Positions 19,807 to 27,564 of a DNA stretch of 64,000 bases are shown here, one piece after another (positions within the stretch are counted from its first letter, which is position 1; the number at the start of each line of letters is the position of its first letter). Both the position numbers and the translations under genes were made by a program. The DNA is taken from positions 1 to 64,000 of the forward strand of contig CAZDZL010000018.1 in assembly GCA_964509885.1 (NCBI GenBank), written 5' to 3'. The notes beneath the pieces were generated by a model. It saw nothing but the letters and a program-made list of their open reading frames with translations. It ran no database searches and was not told the DNA's origin. The stretch is from Palsa-1447 sp964509885. Lineage in GTDB: Bacteria; Verrucomicrobiota; Verrucomicrobiia; Opitutales; Opitutaceae.

Positions 19807-20332
19807 AAGACCCTACGGACTCATAGCGATGTTCGAGACCCCCGGGGCCCTCATGCGCGCCGCCGAGCAGGTGCGCGACGCCGGCTACCGCAAGTGGGAC
19901 TGCATCACGCCCTTCCCGGTCCACGGCCTGGACAAGGCGATGGGCGTCGGGCGCTCCCGGGTGCCGAGGATCTCGCTGGCCGGCGGCATCACGGGCTTCT
20001 GCACGGGCATGTCGATGATCTGGTTCATGGACAAGTTCGACTACGGCCTGACGGTGGGCGGCAAGCCGCTCTTCAGCCCGCTCTTCGCCTTCCCGGTGTC
20101 GTACGAGCTCACCATCCTCTTCACGGCGTTCGCGACCATCGGGGGCATGTTCCTGCTGAACGGCCTGCCGATGCACTACCACCCCGTGCTCAACTACGAG
20201 AACATCCGCAGGGGCACGGACGACCTGTTCTACATCGTGATCGAGCGGGCGGACCCGAGGTTCAGCCCCGAGAACACGCGGGCGCTCCTGGAGAGGGCCG
20301 GCGGCCGGGAGATCACGGAGCTCGAGGGCTGA
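19799..20332 (+). CDS. actD: Alternative complex III subunit ActD (DUF3341)
   Basis: 177 residues. The N-terminal GLIAMFETPGALMRAAEQVRDAGYRKWD start (quoted in part by the family as a small ferredoxin-like alpha/beta fold) is followed by FPVHGLDKAMG, two membrane helices (about 60-80 and 100-122) and a cytosolic tail. ActD is a structural subunit on the cytoplasmic face of the complex. It lies between actC and actE as in other act operons. Confidence 0.9.
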
Positions 20333-20336
20333 AGCC

Positions 20337-20990
20337 ATGCGCCACGCCTACCTCATCACCGCCTTCCTCGTGGTCGTCACGGTCTCGATCTTCGGCTTCC
20401 GGGGAAGGACCTTCACGCAGCCGCCGATGGACGTCTTCCCCGAGTGGGCGTTCCCGGGCATGAAGTACCAGCCGAAGCTGACGCAGCAGGTGCCGAGCAA
20501 CTTCTTCGCGGACGGCCGCTCGGACCGCGCGGCGCCCCCGAACACCGTCGCCGCCTCCTACGGCCCGGCCGGCCAGCCGCTCAGGAACGACGACGTCCTC
20601 TTCCTCGGCAAGGCCCCGGACGGCTCGTTCGCCAGGGGCTTCCCCTCGCGGATAAGGGTGGACATGAGGCTCCTCGAGCGCGGGCGCGACCGGTTCACGA
20701 TCTACTGCTCGCCCTGCCACGGCGCGGTCGGCGACGGCAACGGGATCACGAAGAAGTACGGCATGGGGGCGACGCCGACCTACCACGACGACCGGCTGCG
20801 CAAGATGGCCGAGGGGGAGATCTTCAACACGATCACGAACGGCAAGGGCCAGATGAACTCCTACGCCGACAAGCTGCGGCCCGGGGACCGCTGGGCCGTG
20901 GTCGCCTACGTGCGGGCGCTGCAGCGCGCCCAGACGGGCACCCTGGCCGACGTGCCCGAGGACCACAGGGGGGACACCGGACTCAAATGA
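20337..20990 (+). CDS. actE: Alternative complex III subunit ActE, monoheme cytochrome c
   Basis: 217 residues with an N-terminal signal or anchor helix. One heme site is C124-S-P-C127-H128, and M173 in GKGQMNSY is the likely sixth ligand. The domain GRDRFTIYCSPCHGAVGDG is typical of ActE. It hands electrons from ActA to a downstream oxidase or soluble carrier. Its stop codon overlaps the actF start by 4 bases. Confidence 0.9.
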   Translation: MRHAYLITAFLVVVTVSIFGFRGRTFTQPPMDVFPEWAFPGMKYQPKLTQQVPSNFFADGRSDRAAPPNTVAASYGPAGQPLRNDDVLFLGKAPDGSFARGFPSRIRVDMRLLERGRDRFTIYCSPCHGAVGDGNGITKKYGMGATPTYHDDRLRKMAEGEIFNTITNGKGQMNSYADKLRPGDRWAVVAYVRALQRAQTGTLADVPEDHRGDTGLK

Positions 20991-22195
20991 CGAAGCCCGA
21001 CTCCAGCAAGGCCCTCGGGATCGGCATCGCCGGCATAGCCGTGACGGCGGCGGGGATCCTCGTCTCCGGCGCGCACGCCGTCGCGACCGCCTGGCTGGTC
21101 GGGATCGGCTTCTGGACGGCGATCGCCATCGGGATGCTGATGATGATCCTCATCCACCACATCTTCGACTCCTCCTGGTCGGTGGTCCTGCGCCGCCAGT
21201 ACGAGCACGGCGTGGCCGCGTTCCCCTGGCTGCTCCTCCTCTTCCTGCCGCTGATCGCCGGCTCCTACCTCGGCAAGGGGGACCTGGTCTGGCCCTGGAT
21301 GAACCCGGCCCACCAGATCACGGCCGAGCACACGGTCAAGGACGACCTCCTCTGGGTGAAGAAGAGCGCCTTCCTGAACGTCCCCCTCTTCACGATCCTC
21401 TCGATCGGCTTCTTTGGCGCCTGGATCTGGATCTCCGCGAGGCTGCGCAAGGCCTCCTTCACCCAGGACACCGACGGCGACCTGAAGTGGACCCGCATGA
21501 GCGGCAAGACGGCCGGCTTCGGCATCCCCATGGTGGCCCTCGCCCTCACCGGCGCCGCGATCTACTGGTTCAAGAGCCTCGAGTACCACTGGTTCTCGAC
21601 CATGTACGGCGTCTGGTTCTTCGCCAACTGCATGCGCGGCGCCCTGTCCTGCGGCGTCCTCATGATGCTCTGGCTCTACGGCCGCGGCGACCTGAAGGGG
21701 ATACTGAAGACGGACCACCTCTGGGCCATCGGCCAGATGATGCTCACCTTCACGGTGTTCTGGGCCTACGTGTCCTTCTCGCAGTACTTCCTCATCTGGA
21801 ACGCGAACGTGCCCGAGGAGACCTTCTGGTACAACATCCGCGAGTTCGGCGACTGGTGGTACGTGAGCCTCTTCATCGTCTTCGGCAACTTCCTGCTGCC
21901 GTTCCTGCTGCTCCTGTCGTACCGCTACAAGGTCACGCACCGGACAATCCGCCGGATCGCCCGCCTGGTCCTCTTCGTCGTCTTCATCGACCTCGTCTAC
22001 AACATCCTGCCGGCGCTCAAGGACGCGCACGGCAACCCGCTGCCGTTCCTCTCGCTCAACCTGCTCTGGGCCGCGACCTCGGTCGTCGGCGTCGGCGGCA
22101 TCTGCATCGCCGCCTACCTGCGGGACCTCCCGAAGACCAAGCTGATCCCCATCCGCGACCCGCGGATCGGCGAATGCCTGAACCATGATGACTGA
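20987..22195 (+). CDS. actF: Alternative complex III subunit ActF, NrfD-like membrane protein
   Basis: 402 residues from the ATG overlapping the actE stop. About ten membrane helices, distantly related to ActC. The family segments HHIFDSSWSVVLRRQ, FPWLLLLFLPL and YVSFSQYFLIWNANVPEET are present. ActF packs against ActC and is thought to take part in proton handling rather than quinol oxidation. It is the last canonical act gene; its end overlaps the next small gene by 11 bases. Confidence 0.9.
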   Translation: MTKPDSSKALGIGIAGIAVTAAGILVSGAHAVATAWLVGIGFWTAIAIGMLMMILIHHIFDSSWSVVLRRQYEHGVAAFPWLLLLFLPLIAGSYLGKGDLVWPWMNPAHQITAEHTVKDDLLWVKKSAFLNVPLFTILSIGFFGAWIWISARLRKASFTQDTDGDLKWTRMSGKTAGFGIPMVALALTGAAIYWFKSLEYHWFSTMYGVWFFANCMRGALSCGVLMMLWLYGRGDLKGILKTDHLWAIGQMMLTFTVFWAYVSFSQYFLIWNANVPEETFWYNIREFGDWWYVSLFIVFGNFLLPFLLLLSYRYKVTHRTIRRIARLVLFVVFIDLVYNILPALKDAHGNPLPFLSLNLLWAATSVVGVGGICIAAYLRDLPKTKLIPIRDPRIGECLNHDD

Positions 22196-22523
22196 CCCGG
22201 ACACACCCGCGCCGCGGCCCGTCTCCCTGCTGGCGGTCGCCTCCATCTTCATCCTCCTGTCCCTCTTCGGGTTCCTGGTGGAGCGGGTCTACGTGCGCCA
22301 CAGGCCCCCGGCACCGCAGAACCAGGCCCCCGAGAACCTCTCCAAGGACCTCGCGTGGAAGGCGACGCCCGAGAGCCGCAGGGCCTACCTGGCCGACCTG
22401 CGCCATGCCCAGTCGGAGCAGGCGGCGGCCTACGGCTGGGTCGACAGGAAGACCGGCGTCGTGCAGCTGCCGATCGAGCGGGCGATGGAGCTCGTCGTGA
22501 AGGAACAGGGGGCCTCCAAATGA
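22185..22523 (+). CDS. Small single-helix membrane protein between actF and the CcoN-like gene
   Basis: 112 residues; ATG at 22185 or 22188. One membrane helix (about residues 13-33) is followed by a Pro-rich linker and a charged periplasmic segment ending in GVVQLPIERAMELVVKE. This ending is seen in small proteins next to cytochrome oxidase and SCO-type genes of act operons, for which I know no proven role. It overlaps actF by 11 bases and the next gene by 4, so it is clearly translated with them. It has no Cys or heme motif. It may be an assembly factor or a subunit linking the complex to its partner. Confidence 0.65.
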   Translation: MMTDPDTPAPRPVSLLAVASIFILLSLFGFLVERVYVRHRPPAPQNQAPENLSKDLAWKATPESRRAYLADLRHAQSEQAAAYGWVDRKTGVVQLPIERAMELVVKEQGASK

Positions 22524-23923
22524 GCGTGAAGGGCGAAGTGACCCCCGTGGACGGCGCCTCGCGCTGGCCGCTCCTCTTCCTCCTGGCGTCCGGGCTCGTC
22601 TGGCTCGTCGTCGCGGGCGCCCTGGGGCTCCTGGCGGCCATGCAGCTGCACTCCCCGGGCTTCATGGCCCAGTGCCCGATCCTCACGTACGGGCGCACGA
22701 CGGTCATGGCCGAGACGGCGTTCGTGTACGGCTGGCTCGCGAACGCGGGCCTCGCGCTCGCCCTCTGGGTCCTCGGGCGGCTCGCCGGCGAGCCCCTGCG
22801 CGCCCAGAACTGGGCGCATGCGGGGACGGCGTTCTGGAACCTCGCGGTGACGGGCGCGGTGGTGGGGGTCGCCGTCGGCGACGCGACCGGCTTCGAGCTC
22901 CTGGGTCTCCCGCACTACGTCCATGTCGCCATGCTCTTCTCGTACGCGGCGATCGCGGTGCCCGGGCTCCTCGCCTGGTCGGGCCGCCTGCGCCAGGTGT
23001 CGTTCGCCTCGCACTGGTACGCCGCGGCGGCCCTCTTCCTCTTCCCCTGGCTCCTGTCCATCGCCCACGTGATGCTCTTCTCGGCGCCCGTGCGCGGCGT
23101 GGAGCAGGCGATCGTGGCCGGCTGGTACGGCCAGTCGGCCTGGACGCTCTGGCTGGCGCCGCTCGCGCTGTCGGTCGCCTACTACGTCGTCCCGAAGGTG
23201 ACGGGCAGGACCCTCCCGTCCTATGAGTTCGCGGCGCTCGGCTTCTGGTGCCTCGTGTTCGTCGGGGGCCTGACGGGCGGCCGCCACCTCCTCGGAGGCC
23301 CGGTGCCCGCGTGGATACCGTCCGTGGCGGTCGTCGCCTGCGCGCTCCTCCTCTTCCACACCTTCGTCGTCCTCCTGAACCTGCGGGGCGCGTTCTCGGG
23401 CAAGGGCGTCGCCCTCAAGTTCATCGCGTTCGGCCTCGCGGCCTACCTGCTGGGCGCCCTCACCGACGCCCTGACCTCGTTCCACGGCGTGGCCGCCCAC
23501 ACGCAGTTCACGTACTTCTCGGAGGCCCAGAAGCAGCTGGCCCTCTACGGGGCGGCCTCGACCATCCTCTTCGGGGGCATCTACTACGCGCTGCCCCGGA
23601 TCACGGGGAAGGCGTGGCTTTCCGGAGGCCTCGTCAGGGCGCACCTGTTCCTCACGGTCGCGGGCGTCCTGCTCCTCCTCGCCTCGCTCACGCTCGCGTC
23701 GGTCACGCAGAGCCAGGAGCTCCTGGAGGCCGGCGTGCCGTTCGCCGACATCGTGAGGAACACGAGGCCGTGGCTCGCCGGCGCCGTCGCCGCGCAGGCC
23801 GTCCTCCTCCTCGGCAACCTGGCGCTGCTGGTCAACTTCTACCTGACGTCGTGCCGGATCCTCAACATCTCGGAGCCCGCCGCGTTCAACCCGCCCGCGG
23901 CCATGGAGACCCCCGCGCCGTGA
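22520..23923 (+). CDS. CcoN-like heme-copper oxidase subunit I paralogue lacking most metal ligands
   Basis: 467 residues, about twelve membrane helices. Segments correspond to cbb3 subunit I without large gaps: LTYGRTTVMAETAF (helix II), GWYGQSAWTLWLAP (helix VI), GGLTGGRHLLGG (helix VII), SEAQKQLALYGAAS and FGGIYYALPRITGK (helices X and XI). In canonical CcoN, heme b is held by H60 and H347, heme b3 by H345, and CuB by H207, H257 and H258 (Pseudomonas stutzeri numbering). Here these positions are A64, Q339, Q337, Q205, R255 and H256, and the Tyr cross-linked to CuB is G249. The open frame is intact and coupled by 4-base overlaps to both neighbours, so this is not a decayed gene. It cannot carry the usual active site. 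Role is inferred: a structural or electron-routing subunit beside alternative complex III. Confidence 0.8.
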   Translation: MSVKGEVTPVDGASRWPLLFLLASGLVWLVVAGALGLLAAMQLHSPGFMAQCPILTYGRTTVMAETAFVYGWLANAGLALALWVLGRLAGEPLRAQNWAHAGTAFWNLAVTGAVVGVAVGDATGFELLGLPHYVHVAMLFSYAAIAVPGLLAWSGRLRQVSFASHWYAAAALFLFPWLLSIAHVMLFSAPVRGVEQAIVAGWYGQSAWTLWLAPLALSVAYYVVPKVTGRTLPSYEFAALGFWCLVFVGGLTGGRHLLGGPVPAWIPSVAVVACALLLFHTFVVLLNLRGAFSGKGVALKFIAFGLAAYLLGALTDALTSFHGVAAHTQFTYFSEAQKQLALYGAASTILFGGIYYALPRITGKAWLSGGLVRAHLFLTVAGVLLLLASLTLASVTQSQELLEAGVPFADIVRNTRPWLAGAVAAQAVLLLGNLALLVNFYLTSCRILNISEPAAFNPPAAMETPAP

Positions 23924-25047
23924 AGAGCAACCTGTACTTCTTCGTCGGCGTCTTCTCGGCCCTGCTGATCTCCTGGCTCGGGATCGTCATCGGCTCGAAC
24001 TCCCAGCTGGGGGGCCTGGCGCCGTACTACGACGACGGCGACGGCCAGACCCATCCCGAGTGGATGCCGGGCGTGGCCGCCCAGGGGCAGCTCGTCTACA
24101 GGGACCTGGGCTGCGTCGCCTGCCACACCCAGCAGGTGCGCCGCCCAAGCTTCGGCTCCGACCAGGCGCGGGGGTGGGGCGAGCGCCAGAGCGTCGCCCG
24201 CGACTATATCTACCAGCCCGCCCCGCAGCTCGGCCTCATGCGCATCGGCCCCGACCTCACCAACCTGGCCGACCGCAAGCCGTCGGCGATGGACGCCGAC
24301 GACCTGCTGAACCTGCTCTACACCGGCAGCGACGGCATGCCCTCCTACCGGTTCCTCTTCGAGAAGCGCGAGGTCGGCGTCGGCGCCCAGCACTCGGAGA
24401 GGGCCCTGAAGCTCACGGGCGCCCTCAAGCCCAAGGAGGGCTGGGAGATCGTGCCGACCTCGAGGGCCGAGTCCCTGGTCGGCTACCTGGTGAACCTGAA
24501 GACGACCTACACCTACCCGGAGGCGACGCCCTTCACGCCCCCCAAGCCCGAGGGCGAGGCCGCGAAGCCTGCGGCCCCGGTGGCGGCGACTCCGGCCCCG
24601 GGGGCAACACCCGCGCCCTCGGCAGCCCCTGCTGCGGCCCCGGGCGCGGCGACACCCGCTCCCTCCGCGGCTGCGGGATCAGCCCCTTCCGCCCCGGCCG
24701 CCCCCGCACCCGCCACGGGACCGGCCGCCGGCGCCGCCCCAGCGGCCCCCGGGGCCGCGACCCCGGCTCCCTCCGCGGCCCCTGCGGGAGCACCCGCAGC
24801 CGCCCCGGCTCCTGCTCCGGGCGCGGCAACACCCGCTCCGTCTGCGGCTCCAGGGGCGGCCACTCCGGCTCCCCCGGGCGCTGCTGCGGCCCCCTCGGCG
24901 GCCCCTGCGGGCGCAGCCGCACCTGCGCCAGGCGCGGCGACACCCGCTCCGTCGGCCGCGCCCGGGGCGGCTACCCCGGCCCCGGCCGCGGGCGCACCCG
25001 CTTCGGCACCGACGGCGGCGCCCGGCGCCACGGGAGGGACCAAATGA
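23920..25047 (+). CDS. CcoO-like monoheme cytochrome c with long Ala/Pro-rich tail
   Basis: 375 residues from a GTG overlapping the CcoN-like stop by 4 bases. An N-terminal anchor helix (5-25) is followed by one heme motif, C65-V-A-C68-H69, in GCVACHTQQVR, and a likely sixth ligand M140 in SDGMPSYRFLF. LMRIGPDLTNLA matches the CcoO TGPDL segment. So the heme c site of CcoO is kept although its partner subunit has lost its metal ligands. From about residue 205 to the end (~170 residues) the sequence is almost only Ala, Pro, Gly, Ser and Thr. Ordinary CcoO lacks such a tail. It may span the periplasm or tether the cytochrome to peptidoglycan or another complex. Confidence 0.8.
   Translation: MKSNLYFFVGVFSALLISWLGIVIGSNSQLGGLAPYYDDGDGQTHPEWMPGVAAQGQLVYRDLGCVACHTQQVRRPSFGSDQARGWGERQSVARDYIYQPAPQLGLMRIGPDLTNLADRKPSAMDADDLLNLLYTGSDGMPSYRFLFEKREVGVGAQHSERALKLTGALKPKEGWEIVPTSRAESLVGYLVNLKTTYTYPEATPFTPPKPEGEAAKPAAPVAATPAPGATPAPSAAPAAAPGAATPAPSAAAGSAPSAPAAPAPATGPAAGAAPAAPGAATPAPSAAPAGAPAAAPAPAPGAATPAPSAAPGAATPAPPGAAAAPSAAPAGAAAPAPGAATPAPSAAPGAATPAPAAGAPASAPTAAPGATGGTK
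24540..25040 (+). repeat. Degenerate Ala/Pro-coding repeat array
   Basis: About 500 bases coding for imperfect units of the type PGAATPAPSAA, repeated many times with substitutions. The DNA copies differ at synonymous positions but keep a GC-rich period of roughly 30-36 bases. It makes up the C-terminal tail of the CcoO-like cytochrome. Confidence 0.8.
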
Positions 25048-25712
25048 GCACCCCATCCGACAGGGACCCGCGCCTGGACCAGGCCGCGGCCAGCGACGAG
25101 GGCCTGCTGGACGCCCATGAGAGGCTCCTCGGCCGCCAGCCCGACGAGGGGGCGCGCTACCGGCTGCTCCCGATCGGGATCCTCTTCACGCTGAGCGGTC
25201 TCATCCTCTTCGCGGGCACGTACCTGAACCGGTACACCGGCCACTACAGCCCCGCGATCTTCGACGAGAACGCCAAGCCGACGACGGGGGCCGGGGCCGA
25301 GGTCAAGATCGACCCCATCGCGGTCGGCAAGGGCGCGTTCAACGCCGTCTGCATCACCTGCCACCAGGCCAGCGGACAGGGCATGCCGGGGATCTATCCC
25401 CCGCTGGCCGGCTCGGAATGGGTCAACGGCTCCGCCGACCGGGTGATCCGGATCGTGGTCTACGGCCTGAAGGGCGACATCCACGTGGAGGGCCACGACT
25501 TCAACGCGGCCGCCATGCCGGTCTTCGGCCAGCAGGTGACCGGCTCGGCCTACAACTGGAGCGACGAGAAGATCGCCGCCGTCCTCACCTACGTGCGCCA
25601 GGAATGGGGCAACAAGGCCGGGGCGATCACGGCGGACCAGGTGGCGGCGGTCCACAAGGCCGTCGGCGACCGCAAGGAGATGTCCGAGGCCGAGCTAGAG
25701 GCGGTCAAGTAA
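25044..25712 (+). CDS. Membrane-anchored monoheme cytochrome c
   Basis: 222 residues from the ATG overlapping the previous stop by 4 bases. A ~40-residue cytosolic N-terminus is followed by one membrane helix (41-60), then a cytochrome c domain with C103-I-T-C106-H107 and a likely sixth ligand M158 in AAMPVFG. SGQGMPGIYPPLAG is typical of class I c-type domains in oxidase clusters. It takes the place of CcoP but has one heme, not two. It is the last gene of the operon and converges on hldD. Role inferred: electron exit from the ActABCDEF/CcoN-like assembly. Confidence 0.8.
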   Translation: MSTPSDRDPRLDQAAASDEGLLDAHERLLGRQPDEGARYRLLPIGILFTLSGLILFAGTYLNRYTGHYSPAIFDENAKPTTGAGAEVKIDPIAVGKGAFNAVCITCHQASGQGMPGIYPPLAGSEWVNGSADRVIRIVVYGLKGDIHVEGHDFNAAAMPVFGQQVTGSAYNWSDEKIAAVLTYVRQEWGNKAGAITADQVAAVHKAVGDRKEMSEAELEAVK

Positions 25713-25751
25713 CCGCGGGGGCGCGGCGCCCGGCGCGAACGGCTGCGAACG

Positions 25752-26756
25752 CTAGTCGCCGAGGCGCTTGCCCGGCACGAGGTAGTTCCCGACGTAGTCG
25801 GCCACGGCGTCCGCCAGGGGCGTGATCGGCCGGTCATACCCGGAGGCCCGCAGCTTCGCGATGTCCGCCTTCGTGTAGTACTGGTACTTGGAGCGGAGGA
25901 CATCCGGCATGTCGATGAACTCGATCCTCGGCTCGCGCCCGAGCGCCTTGAAGATGGCGCCCGCGAGCGTCAGCCACGTGTTGGCCTCGCCCGACCCCAG
26001 GTTGTAGAGCCCGCCCGACGACGAGCCCTTCTCGGCAAAGTGCAGCGTCATCTCGACCGCGTCCTTCACGTAGAGGAAGTCGCGCATCTGGCCCCCGTCC
26101 GGGTACTTCGGGTCGTAGCTCTTGAAGAGCCCGATCTTCCCCGACTGCTGGATCTGGAGGTTGGCCTTCGAGACGACCGAGCGCATGTCGCCCTTGTGCT
26201 CCTCGTTGGGCCCGAAGACGTTGAAGTACTTCACCCCGACGATCCGGTTCAGCCAGCCGAGGCGCTTGGCGTAGAGGTCGAACAGGTGCTTGGAGTACCC
26301 GTACATGTTGAGCGGGCGCAGGCGCTCGATCTCCGGGTCCTGGTCGTCCATGCCCTGGGCGCCGTCCCCGTAGGTCGCCGCCGACGACGCGTAGACGAAG
26401 CGGGCCCCCATCGCGAGCGACCAGCTCGCGAGCTCGCGCGTGAACGCCGTGTTGTTGTCGATCAGGTAGGAGGCGTCCCTCTCCGTCGTGGACGAGCAGG
26501 CGCCGAGGTGGAAGACCGCCGAGAACTTCCCGAAGGACCCCGGGCTCTGGGCGAGCCGCGAGCGAAGCGCCGTCCCCTCGACATAGTCGGCGAACCGCAG
26601 CGGCACCAGGTTCCTCCACTTCTCGTCGGAGTGCAGGATGTCGGAGACCACGATGTCGTCCCTGCCGCGCGCGTTGAGCGCCCAGATGAGGGCGCTGCCG
26701 ATGAAGCCGGCGCCGCCGGTGACGAGGATCCTGCCGTTGAGCGCGCCGCCTTGCAT
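25752..26756 (-). CDS. hldD: ADP-L-glycero-D-manno-heptose 6-epimerase
   Basis: 334 residues from ATG 26756, whose first base is also the last base of the proC stop codon. The NAD loop is TGGAGFIGS; FHLGACSSTTE, SSAATYGDG, the catalytic MYGYSKHLFD and KYFNVFGPNEEHKGDM are diagnostic of HldD/RfaD. It makes the heptose donor for lipopolysaccharide inner core, or for other heptose-containing glycans. It forms a minus-strand pair with proC. Firm assignment. Confidence 0.92.
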   Translation of the reverse strand: MQGGALNGRILVTGGAGFIGSALIWALNARGRDDIVVSDILHSDEKWRNLVPLRFADYVEGTALRSRLAQSPGSFGKFSAVFHLGACSSTTERDASYLIDNNTAFTRELASWSLAMGARFVYASSAATYGDGAQGMDDQDPEIERLRPLNMYGYSKHLFDLYAKRLGWLNRIVGVKYFNVFGPNEEHKGDMRSVVSKANLQIQQSGKIGLFKSYDPKYPDGGQMRDFLYVKDAVEMTLHFAEKGSSSGGLYNLGSGEANTWLTLAGAIFKALGREPRIEFIDMPDVLRSKYQYYTKADIAKLRASGYDRPITPLADAVADYVGNYLVPGKRLGD

Positions 26757-27556
26757 CACGCGGAGAGCTCGACCGCGCGCGCCCGGGCCGCGACGACGGC
26801 CCCGCGCATCATGCCCCGGAAGTCGAGGTCGGCCATGCACCGCAGCCCGGCCGCGGTGACGCCGTTGGGGGACGTGACCTCGCCCCGGAGCACCTCGGGG
26901 TCGACGTCGCGCCTCGCCAGGAGGCGGGCGGCGCCGAGGAGGGTCTCGACCGCGAAGAGCTTCGAGGTCTGGGCGTCGAAGCCCACCGCGAGGCCCGCGT
27001 CGCGAAGCGCCGCCGCGAATTCAAAGACGTAGGCCGGGCCGCACCCGCAGATGGCCGTGAAGCCGTCCATCTGGGCCTGCGGCAGCTCGATGGAGAGCCC
27101 GAGCGAGCCGAAGACCGCGTCGAGGACCGCCCGGTCGGGGGCCGAGAGGGGGGAGCGGGCGCACCAGCCCGTCAGGCCGGCCCCGATCTGGCTCGGGGTG
27201 TTCGGCATGCTGCGCACGACGTTGCGCGCCTGCGGGAACACGCGCGCCAGGGCCTCGACGGTCTTGCCCGCGAGGACGGAGATGACGAGGCGGCCCTCCG
27301 AGAGCCCGGCGAGCCTGGGGTCTGCCGTCGCGAGGTTCTGGGGCTTGAAGGCGACGACCAGCGTGCCGGCGCCGGCCAGGAGGTCCTCCAGCGAGCCGGC
27401 GAGCCGGATGCCCGTTCGCTTGGACAGGGCGGGGGCGCTCGCGCCCGTGCCGCCGAGGCAGATGATCCTCCCCGGGGCATAGGCGCCCTTGGCGATCAGG
27501 CCCTCGACCATGGCGAGCGCCATGGAGCCGGCTCCCAGGAATGCGATGTCGTCCAT
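26756..27556 (-). CDS. proC: Pyrroline-5-carboxylate reductase
   Basis: 266 residues. FLGAGSMALAMVEGL is the NAD(P)-binding start, VVAFKPQNLA and VVRSMPNTPSQIGAG mark the middle, and the C-terminal helical region ends with EVTSPNGVTAAGL, close to the family signature. It reduces pyrroline-5-carboxylate to proline in the last step of proline synthesis. It is 8 bases downstream of the signalling gene. Confidence 0.92.
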   Translation of the reverse strand: MDDIAFLGAGSMALAMVEGLIAKGAYAPGRIICLGGTGASAPALSKRTGIRLAGSLEDLLAGAGTLVVAFKPQNLATADPRLAGLSEGRLVISVLAGKTVEALARVFPQARNVVRSMPNTPSQIGAGLTGWCARSPLSAPDRAVLDAVFGSLGLSIELPQAQMDGFTAICGCGPAYVFEFAAALRDAGLAVGFDAQTSKLFAVETLLGAARLLARRDVDPEVLRGEVTSPNGVTAAGLRCMADLDFRGMMRGAVVAARARAVELSA

Positions 27557-27564
27557 GGCGGGTC

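Noticed and set aside
22520..23923. The CcoN-like gene as a decayed pseudogene
   Set aside because: The frame is intact over 467 codons, keeps regular membrane helices and is coupled by 4-base overlaps to both neighbours, which a decaying gene would not be expected to keep.
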